Assembly: GCF_001672975.1 (NCBI RefSeq) | Contig: NZ_LZKU01000203.1 | Location: 18,488 to 82,487 of the forward strand | Direction: 5' to 3' | From: Mycobacterium sp. 1465703.0 | GTDB taxonomy: Bacteria > Actinomycetota > Actinomycetes > Mycobacteriales > Mycobacteriaceae | Length of the DNA stretch: 64,000 nt | Part shown: positions 13,079-22,924 of the stretch, in pieces | Numbering within the stretch: position 1 is the stretch's first letter | How the letters are laid out: each line of letters opens with the position of its first letter | The notes under the pieces: model-generated | The model's input: the letters and a program-made list of their open reading frames with translations, nothing else | Told to the model about the DNA's origin: nothing | The model's database searches: none | Made by a program: the position numbers and the translations under genes

Positions 13079-13221
13079 ATACCCGCACGCCGGGCGGCAC
13101 GAGTCTACGGCAGGCGGGCGGGCACCACGAAATCAGGATTGCCCGCTCGCCCCCTCGCCGCTTTGCGGCTGGGGGTACCCCCGCCTCACACGGCTACGCC
13201 GTCTGCATCGTCGCCGGGCGA

Positions 13222-14430
13222 TCAGTCGCGCAGTTCCTGGCCGATGGTGGCGACCATGGCGTCGACGGCGAACTTGGGCTTGACGTTGATCGCCAGCGCT
13301 TCGCGGCACTCCAGGACCGCTTCGATGCAGCGCAGCAGCCGCGCCGGCGGGGCATGAGCGGCCAGCGCCGCCACCCGCTCGGCCATATCCGGATGGTTGG
13401 CCCGCACCGCCCCGGCATTGGCGGAGGCCATCAGCGCATCCCGGAAATAAGTCGCCAGGTCGATCAGCGCGCGGTCCAGCGCATCCCGCGATGCCCGGGT
13501 CTGACGCGACTTCTGGCGTCGCTCAAGGTCCTTCATCGCCCCGGCAGCCCCCCGCATCGCGCCCGCGGTGCCCTTGCCGGTGCCGCCGGCCCCCAGGGCC
13601 GTGCGCAGTTCTTCGGTCTCGGCCTCGGCGCGGTCCGCGGTCAGTACTACGGCCTCGGCTTCCGCCGCGGCCACCAACTCCTCTGCGGCGGCGTAGGCCC
13701 GCGACGGGGTCGCGGCGTCGCGCACCAGCGTCAGCGACCGCTCCCGGCGCGCCCGGGCCTCGGGGTCGGTGGCCAGCCGCCGGGCCCGGCCCACGTGCCC
13801 ACCGCTGACCGACGCCGCCCAGTTCGCCGTGTCGGGGGTCAGGCCGTCGCTGTCCACCAGCACGCCCGCGATCGCCTCGGTCGACGGGGTCACCAGCGCC
13901 ACATGCCGGCACCGGGAGCGCAACGTGATGGCGATGTCCTCGGGGTCCACCGACGGCGCGCACAACAGGAACACCGTCGACGGCGGCGGCTCTTCGACCA
14001 CCTTCAGCAGAGCGTTGGCGGCACCCTCGGTCAGTCGATCGGCATCTTCGATCACCACAATTTGCCGGCGCCCGGTAGCCGGGCGCCGCGACGCGATCTG
14101 CACGATCGAACGCATCTCGTCGACGCCGATGGACAGGCCCTCGGGAATCACCCGCCGCACGTCGGCGTGGGTGCCGGCCATGGTCGTCGTGCAGGCGTGG
14201 CAACGCCCGCATCCCGGCTCCCCGTCGGACGTGCACTGCAGTGCGGCCGCGAAGCACAGCGCCGCCACCGAACGGCCTGAACCCGGCGGACCGGTGATCA
14301 GCCACGCATGTGTCATAGTCCCGGCGCCGGCTTCCCTGTGGCCTGCGTCACCACGCGCGGCTCTGGCGGCGGCCAGCAACTCAGCCGTCACCGCGTCCTG
14401 GCCTACCAGCCGCGTAAACACCCCGGACAT
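13222..14430 (-). CDS. holB: DNA polymerase III delta' subunit
   Basis: Clamp-loader subunit of 402 residues. The AAA+ region has a P-loop variant GPPGSGRS in which the usual Lys is Arg, as expected for the non-hydrolysing delta' subunit, and a zinc module CGRCHAC near residue 80. Other marks are VIEDADRLTEGAANALLKVVEEP and the sensor SRCRHV. The ATG at 14430 matches the M. tuberculosis Rv3644c N-terminus (MSGVF.RLVGQ). Divergent from the cyclase gene. Long Ala/Glu-rich helices fill the C-terminal half. Confidence 0.93.
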   Translation of the reverse strand: MSGVFTRLVGQDAVTAELLAAARAARGDAGHREAGAGTMTHAWLITGPPGSGRSVAALCFAAALQCTSDGEPGCGRCHACTTTMAGTHADVRRVIPEGLSIGVDEMRSIVQIASRRPATGRRQIVVIEDADRLTEGAANALLKVVEEPPPSTVFLLCAPSVDPEDIAITLRSRCRHVALVTPSTEAIAGVLVDSDGLTPDTANWAASVSGGHVGRARRLATDPEARARRERSLTLVRDAATPSRAYAAAEELVAAAEAEAVVLTADRAEAETEELRTALGAGGTGKGTAGAMRGAAGAMKDLERRQKSRQTRASRDALDRALIDLATYFRDALMASANAGAVRANHPDMAERVAALAAHAPPARLLRCIEAVLECREALAINVKPKFAVDAMVATIGQELRD

Positions 14431-14438
14431 CACCGGTA

Positions 14439-14444
14439 ACAGTA
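14439..14444 (-). promoter_or_regulatory. Putative -10 element for holB
   Basis: On the minus strand TACTGT fits TANNNT and lies 8 bases before the holB ATG, with no clear ribosome binding site between, so holB may be leaderless. Spacing-based inference. Confidence 0.3.
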
Positions 14445-14584
14445 GTGGCGGTGCCGACAGATACCGAACAGCCACCGTACCGCGACCATTCCGTTATCTA
14501 CCGTGCCGTTCGGGCGCCTTAAGCGACCTGCCGAGATCCTTATTAAGTTTCCGAGAGGTCGCCGCTGACCGATACGGTGGGTTC

Positions 14585-16213
14585 GTGACAACGGCGGCGG
14601 CACTACCGGGGCGGATCAGCGGATTCTTCCGCTGGGTGATGCGTACGCCGTGGCCGTTGTTCTCGCTCAGCATGCTGCAGGCCGACATCATCGGCGCCCT
14701 GTTCGTCTTGGGTTTCCTGCGCTACGCGCTGCCGCCCGAGGACCGCATCCAGTTGCAGGATCTGCCGGTGCTGAATTTGGCAATTTTCGGCGCCGCACTG
14801 GTGGTGGTGTTCCTCACCGGTTTGGCCGTGACGCTCCGGCTGCTGCTGCCGGTGTTCCGGTGGCAGCGCCGCGACAACATGCTCGCCGAGGCCGACCCGG
14901 CCGCCACCGAACTGGCCCGCAGCCGAGCCCTGCGGATGCCGTTCTACCGCACCCTGATCAGCATCGTGGCCTGGGCGATCGGCAGCGTGGTGTTCATCAT
15001 CGCCAGCTGGTCGGTGGCCCGATTCGCCGCGCCCGTGGTGGCAGTGGCCACCGGGCTGGGTGCCGCGGCCACTTCGATCATCGGCTACCTACAGTCCGAG
15101 CGGGTGCTGCGGCCGGTGGCGGTGGCCGCCTTGCGTAGCGGGGTGCCCGAGAACGTCAAGGCGCCCGGGGTCATTCTGCGGCAGATCCTGACCTGGATGC
15201 TGTCCACCGCCGTGCCGGTGCTGGCGATCGTGCTGGCGGTGGTGGCCGACAAGACCTCGCTGCTGCACGCCACCCCGGAGAAGTTGTTCACCCCGATCCT
15301 GTTGCTGGCGATGGCGGCGCTGGGCATCGGGCTGGTCAGCACGCTGCTGGTGGCCATGTCGATCGCCGATCCGCTGCGCCAGCTGCGCTGGGCGCTCTCG
15401 GAGGTGCAGCGCGGAAACTACAACGCGCACATGCAGATCTACGACGCCAGCGAGCTGGGCCTGCTGCAGGCCGGCTTCAACGACATGGTGCGCGACCTGT
15501 CCGAGCGGCAGCGGCTGCGTGACCTGTTCGGCCGCTACGTCGGTGAAGACGTGGCCCGCCGGGCGCTGGAGCGCGGAACCGAGCTGGGCGGCCAGGAGCG
15601 TGATGTCGCGGTGCTGTTCGTCGACCTGGTCGGCTCCACCCAGTTGGCCTCGACCCGGCCGCCCGCCGAGGTGGTTCACCTGCTCAACGAGTTCTTCCGG
15701 GTGGTCGTGGAAACCGTTGGCAAGCATGGCGGTTTCGTCAACAAGTTCCAGGGTGACGCCGCGCTGGCCATCTTCGGGGCGCCGATCGAACACCCCGACT
15801 CACCCGGTGGGGCGCTGGCCGCCGCGCGGGAATTGCACGACGCGCTCCTCCCGGTGATCGGTTCGGCGGAGTTCGGCATCGGGGTGTCGTCCGGGCGGGC
15901 GATCGCCGGCCACATCGGCGCGCAGGCCCGCTTCGAGTACACCGTGATCGGCGACCCGGTCAACGAGGCGGCCCGGCTCACCGAGCTGGCCAAGCTCGAA
16001 CCCGGCCACGTGCTCGCGTCGGCGATCGCGGTCAGCGGCGCGCTCGATGCCGAAGCACTGTGCTGGGATGTCGGCGAGGTGGTGGAGCTGCGCGGGCGTC
16101 GGGCACCCACCCAGCTGGCGCGGCCGGTGGGTCTGGCCGGAACTAGCGACTCCGCACCCACCCCGGTCCACCACGATGAAGTGTCCAGCGAGGCCATCGG
16201 CCCGGGCTACTGA
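14585..16213 (+). CDS. Membrane adenylate cyclase with HAMP domain (Rv3645 type)
   Basis: A 542-residue class III nucleotidyl cyclase making cAMP. Six membrane helices occupy roughly residues 20-245, a HAMP linker follows (about 255-310), and the cyclase domain fills residues 325-520. The metal-binding Asp pair is seen in LFVDLVGST and the QGDAALAIFG segment; IGDPVNEAARL is the purine-side region. In M. tuberculosis the orthologue is a major cAMP source linked to fatty-acid responses. The GTG at 14585 is the only usable start before the first helix; there is only a weak GGTGGG upstream. Convergent with topA. Confidence 0.92.
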   Translation: MTTAAALPGRISGFFRWVMRTPWPLFSLSMLQADIIGALFVLGFLRYALPPEDRIQLQDLPVLNLAIFGAALVVVFLTGLAVTLRLLLPVFRWQRRDNMLAEADPAATELARSRALRMPFYRTLISIVAWAIGSVVFIIASWSVARFAAPVVAVATGLGAAATSIIGYLQSERVLRPVAVAALRSGVPENVKAPGVILRQILTWMLSTAVPVLAIVLAVVADKTSLLHATPEKLFTPILLLAMAALGIGLVSTLLVAMSIADPLRQLRWALSEVQRGNYNAHMQIYDASELGLLQAGFNDMVRDLSERQRLRDLFGRYVGEDVARRALERGTELGGQERDVAVLFVDLVGSTQLASTRPPAEVVHLLNEFFRVVVETVGKHGGFVNKFQGDAALAIFGAPIEHPDSPGGALAAARELHDALLPVIGSAEFGIGVSSGRAIAGHIGAQARFEYTVIGDPVNEAARLTELAKLEPGHVLASAIAVSGALDAEALCWDVGEVVELRGRRAPTQLARPVGLAGTSDSAPTPVHHDEVSSEAIGPGY

Positions 16214-16228
16214 GACCCCGGAACCGGC

Positions 16229-19042
16229 CTAACCGCGCTTGGCGGCCTTCTTGGCCGCCGCCTTCTTCGCCGGAGCCTTGCGGGTCGCCTTCTTGGCCGG
16301 ACGCTTCGCCGGCCCACGGGCCCGCCGGTCGGCCAGCAGCTCGGCAGCGCGCTCATCGGTGATCGACAAGACGTCGTCGCCCTTGCGCAGGCTGGCATTC
16401 GTCTCGCCGTCGGTGACGTACGGTCCGAACCGGCCGTCCTTGATCACCATCGGCTTACCGGTCGCGGGATCGGCGCCCAGCTCGCGCAACGGCGGCGCGG
16501 CCGCGCCTTGCCTGCCGCGGCGTTTGGGTTCGGCGTAGATCTTCAGCGCTTCCTCGAGGGTGATGTCGAACATCTGCTCCTCGGTCGCCAGCGAGCGAGA
16601 GTCGGTGCCGCGCTTCAGGTATGGGCCGTAGCGGCCGTTCTGTGCGGTGATCTCCTCACCGGACTCAGGGTCGACACCCACCACCCGGGGCAGCGAGAGC
16701 AGCCGCAGCGCATCCTCGAGCGTCACCGTTTGCAGGTCCATGGTGCGCAGCAGCGAACCGGTGCGGGGCTTGGGGCCGGTGGGCTTTTTGCCCTTCTTCG
16801 CGGGCGCGGCACTGCCGTCGTCGTCGCCGGGCGGCGGCTCGGGCAGGATCTCGGAAACGTATGGCCCGTAACGGCCGTCCTTTGCGACGATCTCGTGACC
16901 CGTTTCCGGGTCTACGCCCAGCACGCGTCCCTCCTGCGGCGTGGCGAACAGTTGCTCGGCCACATCCAGGGTGAGTTCATCGGGGGTCAGCGAGTCGTTG
17001 AGGTTGGCCCGCTGCGGCTTCGGCTCGCCGTCGTCGCCGGGCACCATGCGTTCCAGATAGGGCCCGTTCTTGCCCACCCGGACGTAGACCGGCCGGCCCT
17101 GCTCGTCGTCAAAGAGCTTGATGGAGTTGACTTCTCGAGCGTCGATGCCTTCCAGATTGACGCCGACGAGCTTCTTCAGCCCACCGGAGCGGGCCACCGA
17201 GTCGGCCACGCCGTGCTCGCCGCCGAAGTAGAAGTTGTTGAGCCAGTCGGTGCGCCGCTCCTGGCCCGAGGCGATCGCGTCGAGTTCGTCTTCCATCGCG
17301 GCGGTGAAGTCGTAGTCGACGAGACGGCCGAAATGCTGTTCCAGCAAACCGGTTACGGCGAACGCCACCCATGACGGCACCAGGGCGCTGCCCTTCTTGT
17401 GCACGTAGCCACGGTCCTGGATGGTCTTGATGATCGACGAGTACGTCGACGGGCGGCCGATGCCCAGCTCTTCGAGCGCCTTGACCAGCGACGCCTCGGT
17501 GTAGCGCGCCGGGGGGTTGGTGGCATGGCCGTCGGGGGTGAGTTCGATGGCGTCCAGCCGCTGGCCCTGGGTCAGCTGCGGCAGCCGGCTCTCGGCGTCG
17601 TCGGCCTCGCCGCCGGCCAATTCGTCGACCGTCTCCACATAGGCCTTCAAGAACCCCGCGAAGGTGATGGTGCGACCGCTGGCCGAGAACACCACGTCTC
17701 TGCCGTCTGATTGGCCGTTGATCCGCAGGCTCAGCGTGGTGCCGCGCGCGTCAGCCATCTGCGAGGCCACCGTGCGCTGCCAGATCAGCTCGTAGATGCG
17801 GAATTCGTCACCATCGAGTTCGCGGCGCACCGCGTCCGGAGTCGCAAACGTCTCGCCCGCCGGCCGGATCGCCTCGTGGGCCTCCTGCGCGTTCTTCACC
17901 TTGCGGGTGTACTGGCGCGGCGACGGGGACACGTATTCGGCGCCGTAAAGCTGGCGGGCCTGGGTGCGTGCGGCGTTGATCGCCGACTCCGACAGCGTGG
18001 TCGAGTCGGTACGCATATAAGTGATGTAGCCGTTCTCGTAGAGCCGCTGGGCGATGCTCATCGTGCGCTCGGAGGAGAACCGCAACTTGCGGCCGGCTTC
18101 CTGCTGCAGCGTCGAGGTCATGAACGGTGCGTAGGGGCGCCGGGTGTAGGGCTTTTCCTCCACCGACGCGACGTTGAGCTGGGCGCCTCGCAGGCCCGCG
18201 GCCAGCTGCGTCGCGCTGGCCTCGTCGAGAACGGTCACCTCGTCGGCCTTGCGCAGCTCGCCCAGCGAGTCGAAATCGCGGCCGGTGGCCACCCGCAGGC
18301 CGTCGACGCTGGTCAAACGGGCGGAGAAGGTGGGCGGGGAGGCCTGCGGGTCGGACACGCTGGCATCCAGCTGGGCCACGATGTCCCAGTAGGACGCGCT
18401 GCGAAACGCCATCCGGTCGCGTTCGCGCTGCACGATGATCCGGGTGGCCACCGATTGGACCCGGCCCGCCGACAGCTTGGGGGCGACCTTCTTCCACAGC
18501 ACGGGGCTGACCTCGTAGCCGTACAGCCGGTCCAGGATGCGGCGGGTTTCCTGCGCGTCGACCAGGTCGATGTCCAGGTCGCGAGGGTTTTCGGCGGCCT
18601 CCAGGATGGCCGGCTCGGTGATCTCGTGGAACACCATCCGCTTGACCGGAATGTTCGGCTTGAGGGTTTCCAGCAGGTGCCAGGCGATGGCTTCGCCCTC
18701 GCGGTCACCATCCGTGGCCAGATAGAGCTCGTCGACCTCTTTGAGCAGGCCTTTGAGCTCGGTGACCGTGCTCTTCTTCTCGGGGCTGATGATGTACAGC
18801 GGTTCGAAGTCCGCGTCGACGTTCACGCCGAGGCGCGCCCACGGCTCCGACTTGAACTTCGCCGGCACGTCGGCGGCGGCCCGGGGCAGGTCGCGGATAT
18901 GACCGCGCGACGATTCGACGATGTACCTGGAGCCCAGGTAGCCGGCCAGTTTGCGCGCCTTGGTCGGCGACTCGACGATGACGAGTCGGCGGCGGCTGCC
19001 ATTCCCGCCGCTGCTGGTGTCCTTTAGTTTCGGGTCAGCCAA
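16229..19042 (-). CDS. topA: DNA topoisomerase I
   Basis: Type IA enzyme of 937 residues that relaxes negative supercoils. TOPRIM domain at the N-terminus (LVIVESPTKARKLAGYLG, then ATDGDREGEAIAWH at residues 109-122), catalytic Tyr342 in YITYMRTDST, the same numbering as M. tuberculosis TopA. The C-terminus has several repeated GRYGPYV/GKNGPYLE modules in place of zinc fingers, ending in a Lys/Ala-rich tail (AKKAAAKKAAKRG) typical of mycobacterial TopA and needed for processivity. Start ATG at 19042. Confidence 0.97.
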   Translation of the reverse strand: MADPKLKDTSSGGNGSRRRLVIVESPTKARKLAGYLGSRYIVESSRGHIRDLPRAAADVPAKFKSEPWARLGVNVDADFEPLYIISPEKKSTVTELKGLLKEVDELYLATDGDREGEAIAWHLLETLKPNIPVKRMVFHEITEPAILEAAENPRDLDIDLVDAQETRRILDRLYGYEVSPVLWKKVAPKLSAGRVQSVATRIIVQRERDRMAFRSASYWDIVAQLDASVSDPQASPPTFSARLTSVDGLRVATGRDFDSLGELRKADEVTVLDEASATQLAAGLRGAQLNVASVEEKPYTRRPYAPFMTSTLQQEAGRKLRFSSERTMSIAQRLYENGYITYMRTDSTTLSESAINAARTQARQLYGAEYVSPSPRQYTRKVKNAQEAHEAIRPAGETFATPDAVRRELDGDEFRIYELIWQRTVASQMADARGTTLSLRINGQSDGRDVVFSASGRTITFAGFLKAYVETVDELAGGEADDAESRLPQLTQGQRLDAIELTPDGHATNPPARYTEASLVKALEELGIGRPSTYSSIIKTIQDRGYVHKKGSALVPSWVAFAVTGLLEQHFGRLVDYDFTAAMEDELDAIASGQERRTDWLNNFYFGGEHGVADSVARSGGLKKLVGVNLEGIDAREVNSIKLFDDEQGRPVYVRVGKNGPYLERMVPGDDGEPKPQRANLNDSLTPDELTLDVAEQLFATPQEGRVLGVDPETGHEIVAKDGRYGPYVSEILPEPPPGDDDGSAAPAKKGKKPTGPKPRTGSLLRTMDLQTVTLEDALRLLSLPRVVGVDPESGEEITAQNGRYGPYLKRGTDSRSLATEEQMFDITLEEALKIYAEPKRRGRQGAAAPPLRELGADPATGKPMVIKDGRFGPYVTDGETNASLRKGDDVLSITDERAAELLADRRARGPAKRPAKKATRKAPAKKAAAKKAAKRG

Positions 19043-19256
19043 CTGCCCTTACGCTCCATCCCTGATTGGTCCCCCCTGCGAGACCACCTGCAGGAAGAAT
19101 GACAGGTCGGCCTCGAAAATTCCGGTGAAATTCAGGTACGCAACCGTTCCTTCGCCCTGCGGCACCTGACAATTTCGCACCCTTGGGCGCGCCTGCGCAA
19201 ACTGACCTCCGCCGAAACGGCGGCGAGCCGATCCGATTTCGGGCGCTGTCTGCTGG

Positions 19257-19856
19257 CTAAACTCTCGGCCACCGCGATAACGCGTCGGCGCCTTCGGGCG
19301 GTTCCCCCACGTTCTCTACCAGGCGCGATAGCCTACGGCGGCCGCTGATCCGCAGTGCCGGCCGGCCGCCGCGGGTACCGATCAGGGTGGGCGCGATGCC
19401 CACCCGCATCAAAGCCGACGCCAGCGGCGAGTGGGTGTCCGGCGCGTGGGGGTCCAAGGCCAACAGGTAATGCTCGCCCTCGGGATTTCCGGCTGCCAGC
19501 GTCCACGCCCGCAACTCGCGCGGCCCGGGCAGCCAGCGCGGTGGCACCGTCTTGACCGCGCCGCGCGTCCATTCGGCGGCCAGCGTGCTCAACGAGGGGT
19601 GCACCGCGGTGCGCACCAGCGGGGTGTCCTCGTCGGTTCGGCTGATCTCGGCCGCCAGACCCGCCTCTCGGATCATCTCCGCCAGCGCCGAGGCGCGCCA
19701 GGACTGATCCACGACCACCGACAGCCGGGCACCTGCGACGGAACTTTCACCGGTAGCACCGACGGTGACGATCTGCCCGGACGCCGCCAGCACCCCGGAG
19801 AGATCGGCGACCGCAGGCGGCACCGACTCCGCTGTAAAGAAGGAAAGCTGGCTCAC
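19257..19856 (-). CDS. Conserved mycobacterial protein (Rv3647c type)
   Basis: A 199-residue soluble protein without a recognised catalytic motif. The GTG at 19856 starts VSQLSFFTAESVPPAV, as in the M. tuberculosis orthologue; upstream sequence in the same frame runs into cspA and is not conserved-looking. A middle region AGARLSVVVDQSWRASALAEMI and the Trp-rich PPRWLPGPRELRAWTLA are notable. Lies between topA and cspA on the same strand, 214 bases before topA. Confidence 0.82.
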   Translation of the reverse strand: MSQLSFFTAESVPPAVADLSGVLAASGQIVTVGATGESSVAGARLSVVVDQSWRASALAEMIREAGLAAEISRTDEDTPLVRTAVHPSLSTLAAEWTRGAVKTVPPRWLPGPRELRAWTLAAGNPEGEHYLLALDPHAPDTHSPLASALMRVGIAPTLIGTRGGRPALRISGRRRLSRLVENVGEPPEGADALSRWPRV

Positions 19857-20019
19857 GCCACCGACAGTAGGCCAGGTGGCCCGTCCGCGTCTCGAGGTAT
19901 CGGCGCGGCGTTCGGCGCCGAGTGGGATGCGTCCTGGTTGCGGCGGGAATGAGGAAACCCCCCGGCTGGACCCGTTGGGCGGGTCTGCACGGGGGGTATC
20001 CGTTAAGGTCTGCTCTTCT

Positions 20020-20223
20020 CTACAGGGAGCGGACTCCGGTGGCCTGGGGGCCCTTAGGGCTGTGGCCGATCTCGAACTCGACCTTCTGGTTTTCTTCGAG
20101 GGTGCGGAAGCCCGAACCCTGGATCTCCGTGTAGTGGACAAACACATCCGCGGAACCGTCTTCAGGGGCGATGAACCCGAAGCCCTTCTCCGCATTGAAC
20201 CACTTCACAGTTCCCTGTGGCAT
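20020..20223 (-). CDS. cspA: Cold shock protein CspA
   Basis: A 67-residue OB-fold RNA/DNA chaperone. Both RNP motifs are present: KGFGFI (RNP1) and VFVHYTEI (RNP2), after the opening [17 protein letters not shown] at 20223 follows GAAAGATCGAGAG. The transcript appears to have a leader that can form a strong hairpin just upstream. Divergent from the helicase gene. Confidence 0.96.
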   Translation of the reverse strand: MPQGTVKWFNAEKGFGFIAPEDGSADVFVHYTEIQGSGFRTLEENQKVEFEIGHSPKGPQATGVRSL

Positions 20224-20251
20224 CTCTCGATCTTTCCTTTTCTTCTGGGAG

Positions 20252-20276
20252 CGGGGCATCGCCTTTCGATGCCCCG
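20252..20276 (-). promoter_or_regulatory. 10-bp perfect hairpin in the cspA leader
   Basis: CGGGGCATCG and CGATGCCCCG pair perfectly around a 5-base loop. The hairpin ends 28 bases before the cspA ATG. With only a purine-rich linker after it, it does not resemble an intrinsic terminator followed by T residues, so a structural role in the leader (stability or temperature response) is more likely. Function inferred. Confidence 0.6.
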
Positions 20277-20450
20277 GGCCTGGTACGACCGCCATACCTC
20301 GCTGAGTCGCCGGAACTTCACCCGACCGATTAACCTCGCAGGAACCGCGGCCGCAACGTCGATCCTGCGAAAGTTTGACACGAACACAGAAGCTGCGACC
20401 GCAAATAGTCAACCATGTTCATCGCGTCGGCGACAGACTTGTGTCTTCGG

Positions 20451-20486
20451 CCGATTCGAATGCCGATTCCAAGCCCGATTCCACCA
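20451..20486. repeat. Three tandem 12-bp repeats upstream of the helicase
   Basis: Three consecutive 12-mers each begin CCGATTC (20451, 20463, 20475) and end just before the helicase ribosome binding site AGGAGG at 20494. They lie in the shared cspA/helicase control region and are in phase with the helicase frame, where they would read as a Ser/Asp-rich stretch if translation began further upstream. Confidence 0.7.
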
Positions 20487-20506
20487 CGGATCCAGGAGGG
20501 AGCGAG

Positions 20507-22840
20507 ATGGCGAGTTTCGGCAGTGAACTGCTTGCTGCCGCACTCGCCGGAACCGCGTTGGACGAGCACCCGCTGCGTCATGTCGCCGAAGTGCCACCGC
20601 GCAGCGGCCGTCCGCACGATTGGCCGTCCTGGGCCGAGTCCGATGTGGTCAAGGCGTTCGCCGAGTGCGGGATCGAATCTCCGTGGTCGCATCAATTCGC
20701 CGCCGCCGATCTGGCTTACGCGGGCCGTCACGTAGTGCTCAGCACCGGCACCGCGTCGGGCAAGTCCCTGGCCTATCAGCTTCCTGTCCTCAACGCGCTG
20801 GCCACCGATCCGCGGGCCCGGGTGCTCTACCTGTCACCCACCAAGGCGTTGGGCCACGACCAATTGCGCGCCGCACACGCGCTCACCGCGGCGATTCCGC
20901 GATGTCACGACGTCGCACCGACCGCCTACGACGGCGACAGTCCCACTGAGGTCCGACGCTTCGCGCGGGAACGTTCCCGATGGTTGTTCTCGAATCCCGA
21001 CATGATCCACTTGTCGATTCTTCGCAACCACGCCCGCTGGGCAGTCCTGTTGCGCGGTCTGCGATTCGTGGTTGTCGACGAATGCCATTACTACCGTGGG
21101 GTGTTCGGCTCCAATGTGGCGATGGTGTTACGCCGCTTGCTGCGGTTGTGTGCGCGCTACTCGACTCAGCCCGGTTCCATGCCGACCGTCATCTTCGCAA
21201 GCGCGACAACGGATTCGCCGGGCGCGACGGCCGCCGAGCTGATCGGGCTTCCGGTAGAGGAGGTTACCGAGGACGGTTCGCCCCAGGGTGCCCGAACCGT
21301 GGCGTTGTGGGAACCCGCGTTGCGCGCCGACCTGACCGGTGAGAACGGCGCGCCGGTTCGTCGCTCCGCCGGTGCCGAGGCGGCGCGGGTGATGGCCGAC
21401 CTGATCGCCGAGGGCGCTCAAACGCTGACGTTCGTCCGGTCGCGCCGCGCCGCGGAATTGACCGCGCTGGGCGCGCAGGCGAGGTTGGACGACATCGCGC
21501 CGGAGTTATCCCACACGGTGGCGTCGTATCGAGCCGGTTACCTCGCCGAGGACCGCACCGCGTTGGAGCGCGCCCTGGCCCAGGGCCAGTTGCGCGGCCT
21601 GGCCACCACTAATGCGCTGGAATTGGGTGTGGACATCGCCGGGCTGGATGCGGTGGTGCTCGCCGGTTTTCCCGGCACGGTCGCCTCGTTCTGGCAGCAG
21701 GCCGGCCGGTCCGGGCGGCGCGGCCAGGGTGCGCTGGTGGTGTTGATCGCCCGGGACGATCCGCTGGATACGTATTTGGTGCACCATCCCGCCGCACTAC
21801 TGGACAAGCCGGTCGAGCGGGTGGTGATCGACCCGGCCAACCCGTACATCCTGGGCCCGCAGCTGCTGTGTGCGGCAACCGAACTGCCGCTCGACGATGC
21901 CGAGGTGCACACTCTGGGCGCCACCGCAGTGGCCGACGGTCTGGTCGACGACGGGTTGCTGCGCCGGCGCAATGGGAAGTACTTTCCGGTGCCCGGACTG
22001 GAACCGCATGCCGCGGTGGACATCCGGGGCTCGGCGGGCGGCCAGATCGTCATCGTGGAGGCCGATACCGGACGGTTGCTGGGCAGTGCCGGTGCCAGCC
22101 AGGCGCCGGCTTCGGTCCACCCCGGCGCGGTGTATCTGCATCAGGGCGACAGCTACGTGGTGGACTCGCTGGATACCGAGGAAGGCATCGCGTTCGTTCA
22201 CGCCGAGGACCCCGGTTACGCCACGTTCGCACGGGAGATCACCGACATCGCCGTCACCGGTGCGGGCGAACGGTTGGCCTTCGGGCCCGTCACGCTGGGG
22301 TTGGTGCCGGTCCGCGTCACCCACCAGGTGGTGGGGTATCTGCGCCGCCGGCTCTCCGGGGAGGTGATCGACTTCATCGAACTGGACATGACGGAACACA
22401 CCTTGGCCACCACCGCGGTGATGTATACCATCACCGAAGATGCGCTGCAACGCAACGGTATTGAGGCGACTCGGATTCCAGGAGCATTGCATGCCGCCGA
22501 GCATGCCGCGATCGGACTGCTGCCGTTGGTAGCCAGTTGTGACCGCGGGGACATCGGCGGTTTGTCCACCGCCGTCGGACCCGATCCCCTTGGCCTGCCG
22601 AGCGTCTTCGTCTACGACGGCTACCCGGGCGGCGCGGGATTCGCCGAACGGGGCTTTCGCCAGGCGCGCACCTGGCTGGGTGCCACAGCCGCCGCCATCG
22701 AGGCGTGTGAGTGCCCTGGGGGATGTCCGTCATGCGTGCAATCCCCCAAGTGCGGCAACGGCAACGACCCGCTCGACAAGACGGGCGCGGTGCTGGTGCT
22801 GAAACTGGTCCTGGCGGAGTTGGCGCGGGGGCCGCGCTGA
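20507..22840 (+). CDS. DEAD/DEAH-box helicase with DUF1998 and Cys cluster (MrfA-like, Rv3649)
   Basis: A 777-residue superfamily 2 helicase. Walker A is GTASGKS at residues 81-87, motif II is DECH at 191-194, and helicase C motifs include QQAGRSGRRGQG. The C-terminal DUF1998 region ends in a five-Cys cluster (Cys734, 736, 740, 743, 749), probably a metal site. Bacterial MrfA proteins of this architecture act in excision repair of mitomycin damage; no MrfB partner is seen nearby. ATG at 20507 has AGGAGGG upstream. Confidence 0.9.
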   Translation: MASFGSELLAAALAGTALDEHPLRHVAEVPPRSGRPHDWPSWAESDVVKAFAECGIESPWSHQFAAADLAYAGRHVVLSTGTASGKSLAYQLPVLNALATDPRARVLYLSPTKALGHDQLRAAHALTAAIPRCHDVAPTAYDGDSPTEVRRFARERSRWLFSNPDMIHLSILRNHARWAVLLRGLRFVVVDECHYYRGVFGSNVAMVLRRLLRLCARYSTQPGSMPTVIFASATTDSPGATAAELIGLPVEEVTEDGSPQGARTVALWEPALRADLTGENGAPVRRSAGAEAARVMADLIAEGAQTLTFVRSRRAAELTALGAQARLDDIAPELSHTVASYRAGYLAEDRTALERALAQGQLRGLATTNALELGVDIAGLDAVVLAGFPGTVASFWQQAGRSGRRGQGALVVLIARDDPLDTYLVHHPAALLDKPVERVVIDPANPYILGPQLLCAATELPLDDAEVHTLGATAVADGLVDDGLLRRRNGKYFPVPGLEPHAAVDIRGSAGGQIVIVEADTGRLLGSAGASQAPASVHPGAVYLHQGDSYVVDSLDTEEGIAFVHAEDPGYATFAREITDIAVTGAGERLAFGPVTLGLVPVRVTHQVVGYLRRRLSGEVIDFIELDMTEHTLATTAVMYTITEDALQRNGIEATRIPGALHAAEHAAIGLLPLVASCDRGDIGGLSTAVGPDPLGLPSVFVYDGYPGGAGFAERGFRQARTWLGATAAAIEACECPGGCPSCVQSPKCGNGNDPLDKTGAVLVLKLVLAELARGPR

Positions 22841-22911
22841 GCGAGGCCGTCGGGATGCCCACAAAATCGCGTAGCGATTCGTCCGATTCCCCTACAAGCC
22901 TCCTGTGTCCG

Positions 22912-22917
22912 TAAACT
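22912..22917 (+). promoter_or_regulatory. Putative -10 element for leaderless Rv3651-type gene
   Basis: TAAACT fits TANNNT and lies 7 bases before the ATG at 22925, with no ribosome binding site. Inference from motif and spacing. Confidence 0.4.
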
Positions 22918-22924
22918 CGGCCAC

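Noticed and set aside
13769..14584. Long upstream extension of the adenylate cyclase frame
   Set aside because: It lies antisense to holB and has no domain; the GTG at 14585 precedes the first membrane helix.
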